DNA of 64,000 nt from Clostridia bacterium. GTDB taxonomy: Bacteria; Bacillota; Clostridia; Oscillospirales; Acutalibacteraceae. The DNA lies in the NCBI GenBank assembly GCA_017631795.1, contig JAGBSO010000016.1, positions 1 to 64,000 of the forward strand. Reading direction: 5' to 3'. This document shows positions 51,920-60,143 of the stretch, in pieces; position 1 is the first letter of the stretch; each line of letters opens with the position of its first letter. The notes under the pieces were generated by a model. The model made no database searches. It saw only the letters and a program-made list of their open reading frames with translations, and was not told where the DNA came from. The position numbers were made by a program, and so were the translations under genes.

Positions 51920-53731
51920 TTACTCAGTAATAAGGGGGATAAACATGATTTTTTCAAGTTCTTCACGGGGAAGGAACGGTGCCAGGTCTTCAAGAGGAGC
52001 AGAAACGAGTGAACCGTCGGGCAATTTCTTTGTTGCCGATTTGGGTTCAAACTTCTGATCGGGGTCAACCATAATTTCGCAGAATGCATATCCGGGGATG
52101 GCAAGTGTTTCTTCGATCTTTGCACCAAGGTCTGCATTCTTCTCAATTCTCACATAAGGAATACCGTATGCGGGAATGAGCTTTGACATATCGGGGAAAC
52201 TCAGGTCATGGCTGTCCTGACCGACACCTACAAGGGGTTCACCGAAGAAATTCATCTGTGACTGTCTGATTGAATGATAACCGCCGTTGTTTATCATGAA
52301 AATTTTGATGGGTAATTTATTCTGAACGATTGTCTGAAGCTCCTGAAGATTCATCTGGATGCTTCCGTCACCTGTCACATTGATTATATCCTGTGATGAG
52401 TCACAAACGCAAGCACCAATTGCTGCCGGCAGATCATAACCCATGGAAGCGATAGCAGAATTTATGATAAAACGCTGATCTTTTTTGATGACATATCCGT
52501 GACTGCCCACAACACAAGCCGAGCCGTTGCCGACAACGGTAATCTGTCCTTCATTAAGGCGTGAGCTGAGCTCTTTTATGAATGCGTAAACATTTACGGG
52601 CTCAGTCTGTTCATAATGTTTGGGAAGAACAACGGGATAGTCTTTCTTCCAGCTTCTGCATGTTTCGTTCCAGTTTTCTTTATTGAAAAGCTTTTCATCA
52701 CTGAGAAGCTCATTCATTCTCTTAAGGAATGCCTTTGCATCTGCACAGATGGGCATGTCGGGGTTGACTGTGGGCTTTTTAAGCTCTTCTGCATCAACAT
52801 CAACTACAATTTTCTTTGCAGCTCTTGTCCATGACTTATAGTTATAGCCGACCTGTCTGATGCTCAGTCTGCTGCCGACAGAGAAGAAAATATCTGAATT
52901 CTGAACGGCAAAGTTACCGGGTCTGTCACCCATGATACCTGCTCTGCCCACATAAAGCGGATGCTCATCTTCGATAAGGTCGATACTGTCCCAGCCTGTT
53001 ACAACAGGGATATTGAGTTTTTCGATAACAGCTCTGAATTCATCAAAAGCTCCTGCGATTCTGATACCGTTACCTGCATTGAAAACAGGTCTTTCGGCAT
53101 TCTTTATCATATTGATAATCTCAAGAATCACATCGTCTGAAGGCACTTCGGGAAGAGTTTCGTCACCTTCACCGTCATAGGGATAAAGGTCATCTGTATC
53201 GACATATGAACCCTGTATATCAAGAGGAATATCGAGCCAGCAAGGACCGGGTCTGCCCTGCTGAGAAAGTTTGAGAGCTTTCTCAAGGCAGTATCTGATT
53301 TTATTCTTGTCAGTAACCATTTCGCAGTATTTTGTCATACAGTCAATGGCTTTTGTGATTTCAAATTCCTGGTCACCCATGGCACGTATGCCGAGTCCTG
53401 ACCAGCGTGCAGTTGTGTCATAACGCACCTGTCCCGAAATGACAAGCATCGGGATGGAATCAAGCCAGCCGCCAACAACACCCGTTATGGCATTTGTTCC
53501 GCCGGGGCCTGTTGTAACAACACATGCTGCTATTTTATTGTGGATTCTCGCATAGCTTTCAGCAGCAATTGCACAAGCCTGTTCATGGTGATTATAAACA
53601 CAGTGCATACCTTCCTGATGACCGAATGCATCGTTGAGATGCATCGCACCGCCGCCTGTTACGGTAAAAGCGGTGTCGATACCGTAATCAACAAGAAACT
53701 GCGATACATAATTGGAAACTTTTATTTTCAT
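51920..53731 (-). CDS. Thiamine-diphosphate enzyme, acetolactate-synthase fold (YerE-like)
   Basis: 603 aa. All three domains of the acetohydroxyacid synthase fold are present: N-terminal PYR domain with the cofactor-activating Glu in NHHEQACAIAAESYAR (about 47-62) and TTGPGGTNAITGV, a central domain with VFNAGNGIRI, and the PP domain with TGDGSIQMNLQELQTIVQN (about 455-473) and its Mg2+/ThDP Asp-Asn pair. It is not next to ilvN or other valine genes. It overlaps rfbH by 4 bp (ATGA). In yersiniose synthesis a homologue, YerE, adds a two-carbon unit from pyruvate to C4 of CDP-4-keto-3,6-dideoxyglucose; that role is proposed here from context. Confidence 0.85.
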   Translation of the reverse strand: MKIKVSNYVSQFLVDYGIDTAFTVTGGGAMHLNDAFGHQEGMHCVYNHHEQACAIAAESYARIHNKIAACVVTTGPGGTNAITGVVGGWLDSIPMLVISGQVRYDTTARWSGLGIRAMGDQEFEITKAIDCMTKYCEMVTDKNKIRYCLEKALKLSQQGRPGPCWLDIPLDIQGSYVDTDDLYPYDGEGDETLPEVPSDDVILEIINMIKNAERPVFNAGNGIRIAGAFDEFRAVIEKLNIPVVTGWDSIDLIEDEHPLYVGRAGIMGDRPGNFAVQNSDIFFSVGSRLSIRQVGYNYKSWTRAAKKIVVDVDAEELKKPTVNPDMPICADAKAFLKRMNELLSDEKLFNKENWNETCRSWKKDYPVVLPKHYEQTEPVNVYAFIKELSSRLNEGQITVVGNGSACVVGSHGYVIKKDQRFIINSAIASMGYDLPAAIGACVCDSSQDIINVTGDGSIQMNLQELQTIVQNKLPIKIFMINNGGYHSIRQSQMNFFGEPLVGVGQDSHDLSFPDMSKLIPAYGIPYVRIEKNADLGAKIEETLAIPGYAFCEIMVDPDQKFEPKSATKKLPDGSLVSAPLEDLAPFLPREELEKIMFIPLITE

Positions 53732-55062
53732 TTAGCTTCAACTGCCTCAATAATTGTTTTTGCCATATAGTCAATCATTTCGTCTGTCATTCCGGGATAA
53801 ACGCCTACCCAGAATGTGTTGTTCATGATTGTGTCTGTGTTTGTGAGTTCGCCTACAACTCTGTAACCCTTGCCGCTTGCTCTCATTTCATCGAAACAGG
53901 GATGCTTTGTAAGGTTACCCGCGAAGAGCATTCTTGTCTGAACACCCTTTGCTTCAACATACTTCACAACTTCTGTTCTGCTGATGCCTTCGTTACATGT
54001 GATAAGGAAACCGAACCATGAGGGATCGCCGTTTTCAACTGCTTCGGGCAGGATAACTTTGTCTGCGATGGGAGCAAGACCTGCTTTAAGACGAGCGAAG
54101 TTATGTTTTCTTCTTTCAACGAATGTGGGGAATTTTTCGAGCTGAGCACAGCCTACAGCTGCCTGAAGGTCTGTTGCTTTAAGGTTGTAGCCGAAGTGTG
54201 AATATACATATTTATGGTCATAACCGAAAGGAAGTTCACCATACTGACCGTCAAAACGATGACCGCAGAGATTATCCTGACCTGAGTTACATACGCAGTC
54301 TCTGCCCCAGTCACGGATTGAACGGCTGATTCTTGCAAGAAGTGCATTATCTGTATAAACAGCACCGCCTTCACCCATTGTCATGTGGTGGGGAGGATAG
54401 AATGATGATGTACCGATATCACCGATTGTACCTGTGAATTTCTTTTCACCGTCGATTGTGTACTGTGAACCGAGTGCGTCACAGTTATCTTCGATAAGCC
54501 AGATATCGTGCTTTGTGCAGAAGTCTTTTACAGCTTTAAGATCAAAGGGATTGCCGAGTGTGTGTGCAATCATGACAGCCTTTGTCTTTTCGGAATAAGC
54601 TTCTTCAAGCTTTGTGACATCAATATTGTACTGGGGAATTGTAACATCAACAAATACGGGGATTGCACCGTACTGAATGATGGGAGTTACTGTTGTGGGG
54701 AAACCTGCTGCAACTGTGATAACTTCGTCACCGGGGAAAATTCTCTTATCGCCGAGAAGAGGTGATGTGAGTGTCATGAATGCAAGAAGATTTGCGCTTG
54801 AACCTGAGTTTACAAGTGCACATGAACGCACACCGAGATATTTTGCAAGTTTCTTTTCAAATTCATCTGTATATCTGCCTGCTGTAAGCCAGAATTCAAG
54901 TGCGCTGTCAACGAGATTCACAGCTTCGCTGCTGTCATAAACTCTTGATGCGTAAGGAATTCTCTGTCCGGGAGTGAAATCCTTCTTTACATTGTGGTAT
55001 TTTTCAAAATACTCTGCAACAGCAGAGAGTATAGCTTGTTTATCGAGTTCCTGATTGCTCAT
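53728..55062 (-). CDS. rfbH: CDP-6-deoxy-4-hexulose-3-dehydrase (E1), RfbH/DdhC
   Basis: 444 aa. PMP- and [2Fe-2S]-dependent C3 dehydrase of 3,6-dideoxyhexose synthesis. It has the aminotransferase fold but the usual PLP Lys is replaced by His in FYPPHHMTMGEGGAV (about 218-232), the hallmark of E1. The cluster cysteines are in DCVCNSGQDNLCGHRF (about 251-266). EDNCDALGSQY (about 190-200) holds the cofactor Asp. It needs a reductase (E3, DdhD), which is absent from this window. It sits 18 bp after rfbG. Confidence 0.94.
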   Translation of the reverse strand: MSNQELDKQAILSAVAEYFEKYHNVKKDFTPGQRIPYASRVYDSSEAVNLVDSALEFWLTAGRYTDEFEKKLAKYLGVRSCALVNSGSSANLLAFMTLTSPLLGDKRIFPGDEVITVAAGFPTTVTPIIQYGAIPVFVDVTIPQYNIDVTKLEEAYSEKTKAVMIAHTLGNPFDLKAVKDFCTKHDIWLIEDNCDALGSQYTIDGEKKFTGTIGDIGTSSFYPPHHMTMGEGGAVYTDNALLARISRSIRDWGRDCVCNSGQDNLCGHRFDGQYGELPFGYDHKYVYSHFGYNLKATDLQAAVGCAQLEKFPTFVERRKHNFARLKAGLAPIADKVILPEAVENGDPSWFGFLITCNEGISRTEVVKYVEAKGVQTRMLFAGNLTKHPCFDEMRASGKGYRVVGELTNTDTIMNNTFWVGVYPGMTDEMIDYMAKTIIEAVEAK

Positions 55063-55080
55063 GTTTACATTCCTTTCAGA

Positions 55081-56130
55081 TTATATGTTAAAAAATTCTT
55101 TGATTTGTTTTTCTGTAATTGCAGGCACATTACCGTTTGCGGCATATACCTTTGTCCATTCAACTGTCTTTTCAACAGCTTCGACAGCAGACCATGTGGG
55201 TTTCCAGCCGAATGTTGTCTTGAGAAGTGAACAGTCGAGTTTAAGGAAGTTTGCTTCATGAGGTCCGTCTTTCTTCAGACATTCAAATGTCTGACCGTCA
55301 CCCCATGCATTGCAGAAAATTGTTGCAAGCTGACCGGTTGTGAGGCAGTCTCTTTCATCGGGACCTACATTGTAATAACCCTGATATTTTGTATCTTCAT
55401 ACTGAGCCTGGGCTATCATAAGATATGCGTTGAGAGGCTCAAGCACATGCTGATAAGGTCTTGTGGAGTTGGGATTTCTTACGATAACAGGCTTTTTATC
55501 CATCGCTGCACGTACACAGTCAGGAATAATTCGGTTATCTGCAAAGTCACCGCCGCCGATAACGTTACCTGCTCTTGCTGTTGAAACAGCAACACCTGTG
55601 TTGTCAAAGAAAGATGCTTTGTAGCTGTGTGTCACAAGCTCGGAGCATGATTTTGAGTTTGAATAAGGATCAAAACCGTCAAGAGGCTCGTTTTCACGGT
55701 AACCCCAGCACCATTCGTTATTCTTATAAACCTTGTCCGTTGTAACATTGAGAACAGACTTTACGGAGGGTGTGAGTCTTACACATTCAAGCAGATTCAC
55801 AGTACCCATAACATTTGTTTCGTATGTGTACTTGGGCTGTTCGTATGATGTGATAACGATAGGCTGTGCCGCAAGATGGAACACGATTTCAGGCTGAACT
55901 TCATCAAAAACAGCTTTGAGATTATCATAATCCCTGATATCTCCGATGATAGAATACATTTTGCTTTCTGCACCGGAAATTTCAAAAAGATTCGGGTCTG
56001 TGGGAGGTACAAGAGAATATCCTGTAACATCTGCACCTGCCATAATAAGGATTTTTGAAAGCCATGAGCCTTTGAAGCCTGTATGACCTGTTATAAGAAC
56101 TTTTTTGCCTTTATAAAAATCAAGATTCAT
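55081..56130 (-). CDS. rfbG: CDP-glucose 4,6-dehydratase
   Basis: 349 aa extended SDR. Converts CDP-glucose to CDP-4-keto-6-deoxyglucose using bound NAD+. Nucleotide loop ITGHTGFKGSWL (about 13-24), HLAAQPIVITSYEQP (about 85-99), TTDKVYKNNEW (about 129-139) and the catalytic YSNSK (about 155-159). The GNVIGGGDFADNRIIPDCVR segment (about 184-203) is specific for this dehydratase. AAAGGGAC lies before the start. A 289-bp repeat-containing gap separates it from rfbF. Confidence 0.95.
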   Translation of the reverse strand: MNLDFYKGKKVLITGHTGFKGSWLSKILIMAGADVTGYSLVPPTDPNLFEISGAESKMYSIIGDIRDYDNLKAVFDEVQPEIVFHLAAQPIVITSYEQPKYTYETNVMGTVNLLECVRLTPSVKSVLNVTTDKVYKNNEWCWGYRENEPLDGFDPYSNSKSCSELVTHSYKASFFDNTGVAVSTARAGNVIGGGDFADNRIIPDCVRAAMDKKPVIVRNPNSTRPYQHVLEPLNAYLMIAQAQYEDTKYQGYYNVGPDERDCLTTGQLATIFCNAWGDGQTFECLKKDGPHEANFLKLDCSLLKTTFGWKPTWSAVEAVEKTVEWTKVYAANGNVPAITEKQIKEFFNI

Positions 56131-56419
56131 AATATGTCCCTTTCAATGTACAATTTACAATGTACAATGTACAATTATTGAAAATTTATAAATTGTTTAT
56201 AATGCCAACGCAGTTCCGATAATTGCGAATTGCAAATTGACAATTGCGAATTATCTGTCTTGAAGATACACAAGACGAGAAAAAATGTTCTCTGTGCGTA
56301 AGATTTGCAAATCAGATAATTTTGTGTAGATTATGTGCAGAGGGCATTTTCTTTGAGTTGCCGCGTATGAAGATACGCAAGACGAGAAAAAATGTTCTCT
56401 GTGCGTAAGATACGCAAAA
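56131..56419. repeat. Repeat-rich spacer between rfbF and rfbG
   Basis: Contains tandem ACAATGT-type repeats (56149-56176) and AATTGCGAATT-type repeats (56222-56252). A 44-base segment occurs twice in direct orientation (56261-56304 and 56368-56411, one mismatch). The second copy starts inside a perfect hairpin GCGTAT-gaag-ATACGC. No coding signal. Confidence 0.75.
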
Positions 56420-57193
56420 TTACCAGACTTTCCAGGGTGCTTTGTCTTCTGCCCAGAGTTTTTCAAGATAATTCTTATCACGGAGAGTATCCATGCACTG
56501 CCAGAAACCGTCGTGGGGATATGCCATGAGTTCACCACGTCTTGCAGCTTCTTCAAGGGGATACTTTTCAAATACGGTTGAATCACCTTCGATAAGATCA
56601 AGAATTTCAGGCTGAAGCACCATAAATCCGCCGTTGATAACACCGCCGTCCTGCTGTGTCTTTTCACGGAACTGCTGGATACAGCCTTCTTCGTTTATAT
56701 CAAGCACACCGAAACGGGCTGTGATTTTGATTGCAGTAAGAGTTGCCATTTTGCCGTGTGCGTTGTGGAACTCAAGAAGCTTGTTGATATCAACATCAGA
56801 AACACCGTCACCATATGTCAGGAAGAAGGGTTCATTGCCGAGATATTCCTTAACTCTCTTTACTCTGCCACCTGTCATTGTGTTCAGACCTGTGTCAACA
56901 AGAGTAACTTTCCAGGGTTCAGAGAAATTTGTGTGAACAGTCATTTCACCGTTGTCTGAGAAATCGAATGTGATATCACTTCTGTGAAGATAGTAATCTG
57001 CAAAAAATTCCTTGATAACATGCTGTTTGTATCCGCAACAGATAACAAACTCATTGAAGCCGTAATGTGAATACTGTTTCATAATGTGCCAGAGAATGGG
57101 CATATCACCGATCTGAATCATGGGTTTGGGGATAAGATGGCTTTCTTCGCTGATTCTGGTTCCGAATCCGCCTGCTAAAATTACAACTTTCAT
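56420..57193 (-). CDS. rfbF: Glucose-1-phosphate cytidylyltransferase
   Basis: 257 aa, normal family length. Makes CDP-glucose from glucose-1-phosphate and CTP. N-terminal VVILAGGFGTRISEESHLIP (about 3-22), KPMIQIGDMPILWHIMKQY, CCGYKQHVIKEFF and the DGVSDVDI active-site region (about 129-136). Start at 57191-57193 chosen because AAAGGA lies 8 nt upstream; longer frame starts lie in the YfhO coding region. It follows YfhO by 16 bp. Confidence 0.95.
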   Translation of the reverse strand: MKVVILAGGFGTRISEESHLIPKPMIQIGDMPILWHIMKQYSHYGFNEFVICCGYKQHVIKEFFADYYLHRSDITFDFSDNGEMTVHTNFSEPWKVTLVDTGLNTMTGGRVKRVKEYLGNEPFFLTYGDGVSDVDINKLLEFHNAHGKMATLTAIKITARFGVLDINEEGCIQQFREKTQQDGGVINGGFMVLQPEILDLIEGDSTVFEKYPLEEAARRGELMAYPHDGFWQCMDTLRDKNYLEKLWAEDKAPWKVW

Positions 57194-57209
57194 ATTATCT
57201 GTCCTTTCT

Positions 57210-59927
57210 TTACTTGGCAATATTATTATAGATAGTGAATATTACGGGTACTACATATACTATCGCTCCGGCACAGAACATGCCTGCGTAATAGATTTTT
57301 TCAAATATTCTCAGGAATGTGTTTGATGCTTCCTGACTGAAGGTTTTTTTCTTTTCTATTATATAGATAGCTGCAACAATGAGTGCAGTTATTACTGTTA
57401 TGAGAGCACCGAGTTTCATACCGTAAGGCAGATAATTCAGTTCAATCACATTTTCGCCCTTCTGAAGTTTAACAGCCATAAACGAACTCATAGCGATATC
57501 GATATCCTGTTTTTCACCGTTGACTTTACAGCTCCAGCCTTCGTCATATGTAACGGGAAGGAACATATATGTTTCATCATCATCGCTTGTAACAGTTGCG
57601 CTTACACTTTTCGGTCCTGTTGAAACATCTGCATGATTATCTTTGTTCATTTCACACAGAGTTGCAAGCTTTGTATAATCAAAATATCCCACAGTGACCT
57701 TTACATCATCGCCTATGTCTTTAAGGGCGAAAATGAAAATATCAATATCTTCATCCGTAACAACACCGAGGTCAATAAGTTCATTATGGAAATTATTCGG
57801 ATAATTGTAATTTATATCACTGCCGAAATAACGGAGATCTGCCTTTTTGCCGTTTATGAGTATTGTGACAGCACCTCTGTTTTTTGTTGTATTTTCAATA
57901 TCAACATGAAGATAAACATGTTTTGTTCCGTCCACATGAACCTTCTGAGAAAAATCTTCATTACTGTTCATTGTAAATACATCTGTTGTGCAAAGATCGC
58001 TTTCATCACCTGTCAATGCTGTGTAAAGCTCGTTGTTTGACCTGAACACATCATTGTTTTCGACAATATCGATATCCATGAAATTCTGTCCTACAAGAAG
58101 TCCTGCAGGAAGTGTCATCTTGTTCTGATAAAGATGTGCTGAACCGATTTCGTGCATATATGTGTATTCACTCTCATCAAGCTCGCGCTCACTGAAAGTA
58201 TATTTCATATTAAGCAGCGCATCAGAAAGAAGTGTGCCGACACTGTCAATTACTCGTGTATAAATCTGAGAATATCCCAATGCCTCCATTGTGGAAGTCA
58301 TATCGGATGATACAAGATGCGTGAAGTTTGCAAGTGACGGATAACCGAAGAACATGGGGAAATTACTGTTAAGACGGACATTCATATCCTTTATTCTTGA
58401 CAGATTATCATTTTCAAGTCCCAGATCTTCTGCCATTTCAAGAGAATCATCAACAAAATTAAGACTGTACATACTTGTTCTGTCTGATGTATCTGAATTC
58501 ATACCGAAAGAAACATTTGCAAGAAGTCCGATTTCCGTGAGCATAACACCTGCAATCAGAACATATGCAACCTTTTTGAATTCCGCAAAAAGAATCATGA
58601 CATAGAACAATGCAAGCAGAATAAATGCACCGAACATCCATGCGTCACAATCTTCAACAACAAGCTTGTTGTATTTCAGACCGTTTACAGTGGAAACTCT
58701 TACAAAAACCTTTGTGATAAGAATGTAAATACCTGCTGCAGCACTGGCAACTGCGGGAATAATCACCGCAACAGCTTTCTTGCCTTTTATTGAGAAAACC
58801 ACATCTTTCAGATTCTGCAGTACATATGCCGACATGCACACAAGAATGAATATGAGCATGTACATATATCTCAGCGGGAATCCGACATATGAACCGAGAT
58901 GCCAGATGAGATTTATGTTTTCAAAGAATACGGGAAGAACAAGCAGAAGTGTTGTTATTCCGAAAAATGCAAACGCTTTCTTATGCTGCTTATAATTGAC
59001 AAACAGCATTACAAGGAAAGCCATGAAAATTGCTGTGCAGAAAAGAATAAGTGTAAGCTTTGTGGTTGAATAAGTCGTTGATGTGTTGAAAATCTTCAGT
59101 ATTGAATCAACTTCAGTATCTTCAGCTTTGATAGTATATCTTGTTGAACGGAACATGTAATAAACTGACGGGAGATTTATCACAGCGGAGCCGAATATGG
59201 CAAGAACAGATGTGACACCGAAACGGATGATTGACATTTTTCTTGTTTCTTTCGGATGAATGATTGCAAGATAAAGAAAACCTGCAAACAGAAGGAACAT
59301 GAAAACCATGTATGAAATATAAATGGAGAGCAGGAGTGTGTATGTCAGGAACAGGAAATACGGAAGCCATTTGCCTGTTCTGAACATGTGCAGAAGAGTC
59401 GCAATCAGTATGGGGAACATGAATGCTGCATCAATCCAGCCCATGTTTGTGTAATAGATAAGAATGAATGAACTGCAACTGTATGAAAGTCCGAGAATAA
59501 CCTGCCAGAAAGGATCGATCTTGAACTCTTTTCTCAGGAAGAAGACCATAGACAGTGTTGCCATTGTCATCTTGAAAATAATCAGGAACGGAATACCGTT
59601 TACAATTCCGTCACGGCTGCAAAGCAGAGTGAAGATTATCTCCCACGGTTTCAGGATATAAAAACCTGTGGTCAGCACCTGAGCACCCGCTGCAGTCTGC
59701 CAGTTGAGAAGCAGTGATTTATCTCCACCGGAGTGAAGGTAATCCCAGAAATATGTATAGTTGGAAATTGTCTGCTGTACCATGTCATCACAGACTACAC
59801 TTCCTGCACCGAACGGATATATTCCGTTAACGGCATATATTACCATAACTACCGCAACAGTGGAAACTGCTGCAATCACATACGGCAATATATTCATTAT
59901 ATTGACTTTATTTTTCGCCAGTTTCAA
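57210..59927 (-). CDS. YfhO-type large membrane protein
   Basis: 905 aa. About 13 membrane segments fill residues 10-490, then a large extracytoplasmic domain (about 500-850) and a final membrane helix near 855-880. The N-terminal region GIYPFGAGSVVCDDMVQQ (about 35-52) with its acidic residue after the first helix and LNWQTAAGAQ (about 73-82) match the YfhO family, which has a GT-C glycosyltransferase fold and takes part in glycosylating lipoteichoic acid or other envelope polymers. Start is TTG (59925-59927) after GGAG. It is the first gene of the sugar operon. Confidence 0.85.
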   Translation of the reverse strand: MKLAKNKVNIMNILPYVIAAVSTVAVVMVIYAVNGIYPFGAGSVVCDDMVQQTISNYTYFWDYLHSGGDKSLLLNWQTAAGAQVLTTGFYILKPWEIIFTLLCSRDGIVNGIPFLIIFKMTMATLSMVFFLRKEFKIDPFWQVILGLSYSCSSFILIYYTNMGWIDAAFMFPILIATLLHMFRTGKWLPYFLFLTYTLLLSIYISYMVFMFLLFAGFLYLAIIHPKETRKMSIIRFGVTSVLAIFGSAVINLPSVYYMFRSTRYTIKAEDTEVDSILKIFNTSTTYSTTKLTLILFCTAIFMAFLVMLFVNYKQHKKAFAFFGITTLLLVLPVFFENINLIWHLGSYVGFPLRYMYMLIFILVCMSAYVLQNLKDVVFSIKGKKAVAVIIPAVASAAAGIYILITKVFVRVSTVNGLKYNKLVVEDCDAWMFGAFILLALFYVMILFAEFKKVAYVLIAGVMLTEIGLLANVSFGMNSDTSDRTSMYSLNFVDDSLEMAEDLGLENDNLSRIKDMNVRLNSNFPMFFGYPSLANFTHLVSSDMTSTMEALGYSQIYTRVIDSVGTLLSDALLNMKYTFSERELDESEYTYMHEIGSAHLYQNKMTLPAGLLVGQNFMDIDIVENNDVFRSNNELYTALTGDESDLCTTDVFTMNSNEDFSQKVHVDGTKHVYLHVDIENTTKNRGAVTILINGKKADLRYFGSDINYNYPNNFHNELIDLGVVTDEDIDIFIFALKDIGDDVKVTVGYFDYTKLATLCEMNKDNHADVSTGPKSVSATVTSDDDETYMFLPVTYDEGWSCKVNGEKQDIDIAMSSFMAVKLQKGENVIELNYLPYGMKLGALITVITALIVAAIYIIEKKKTFSQEASNTFLRIFEKIYYAGMFCAGAIVYVVPVIFTIYNNIAK

Positions 59928-59972
59928 ATAATTTCATCTCCGAACAAGTTATAGTTATAAATATACATATAA

Positions 59973-60001
59973 AGAATATCACAATCGGCTCTTTTAGTCA
60001 A
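59973..60001 (-). promoter_or_regulatory. Sigma-A promoter of the YfhO-rfbFGH-TPP-SDR-GT2 operon
   Basis: -35 TTGACT (59996-60001), 17-nt spacer, -10 TATTCT (59973-59978). The genes downstream have short gaps or overlaps except the repeat-filled rfbF-rfbG gap, and the transcript should end at 49986-50013. Confidence 0.65.
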
Positions 60002-60034
60002 TAATAAAGATATTTTATATTTATTTTTTTACTA

Positions 60035-60063
60035 TTGATTTTAGTTTATATTTATGGTAAATT
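60035..60063 (+). promoter_or_regulatory. Weak promoter candidate for the GT87-like gene
   Basis: TTGATT (60035-60040), 17-nt spacer, TAAATT (60058-60063). Four of six bases match at each box. Confidence 0.35.
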
Positions 60064-60143
60064 ATTGAGTGAATAAATATTTATACACTCTTTACGGATT
60101 ATAACATTATAGTCCCGGAAAACCCGGAAAGGTGAAAAATCTA

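Noticed and set aside
51920..53731. Calling the ThDP enzyme acetolactate synthase IlvB
   Set aside because: The fold fits, but it is translationally coupled to rfbH with a sugar reductase after it, and no ilvN, ilvC or ilvD is near. YerE-like is the better reading, though not proven.
56251..56667. 138-aa minus-strand ORF overlapping rfbF and the repeat spacer
   Set aside because: It runs in another frame through rfbF and the direct repeats, has no ribosome binding site, and its repeated peptide only reflects the DNA repeat.
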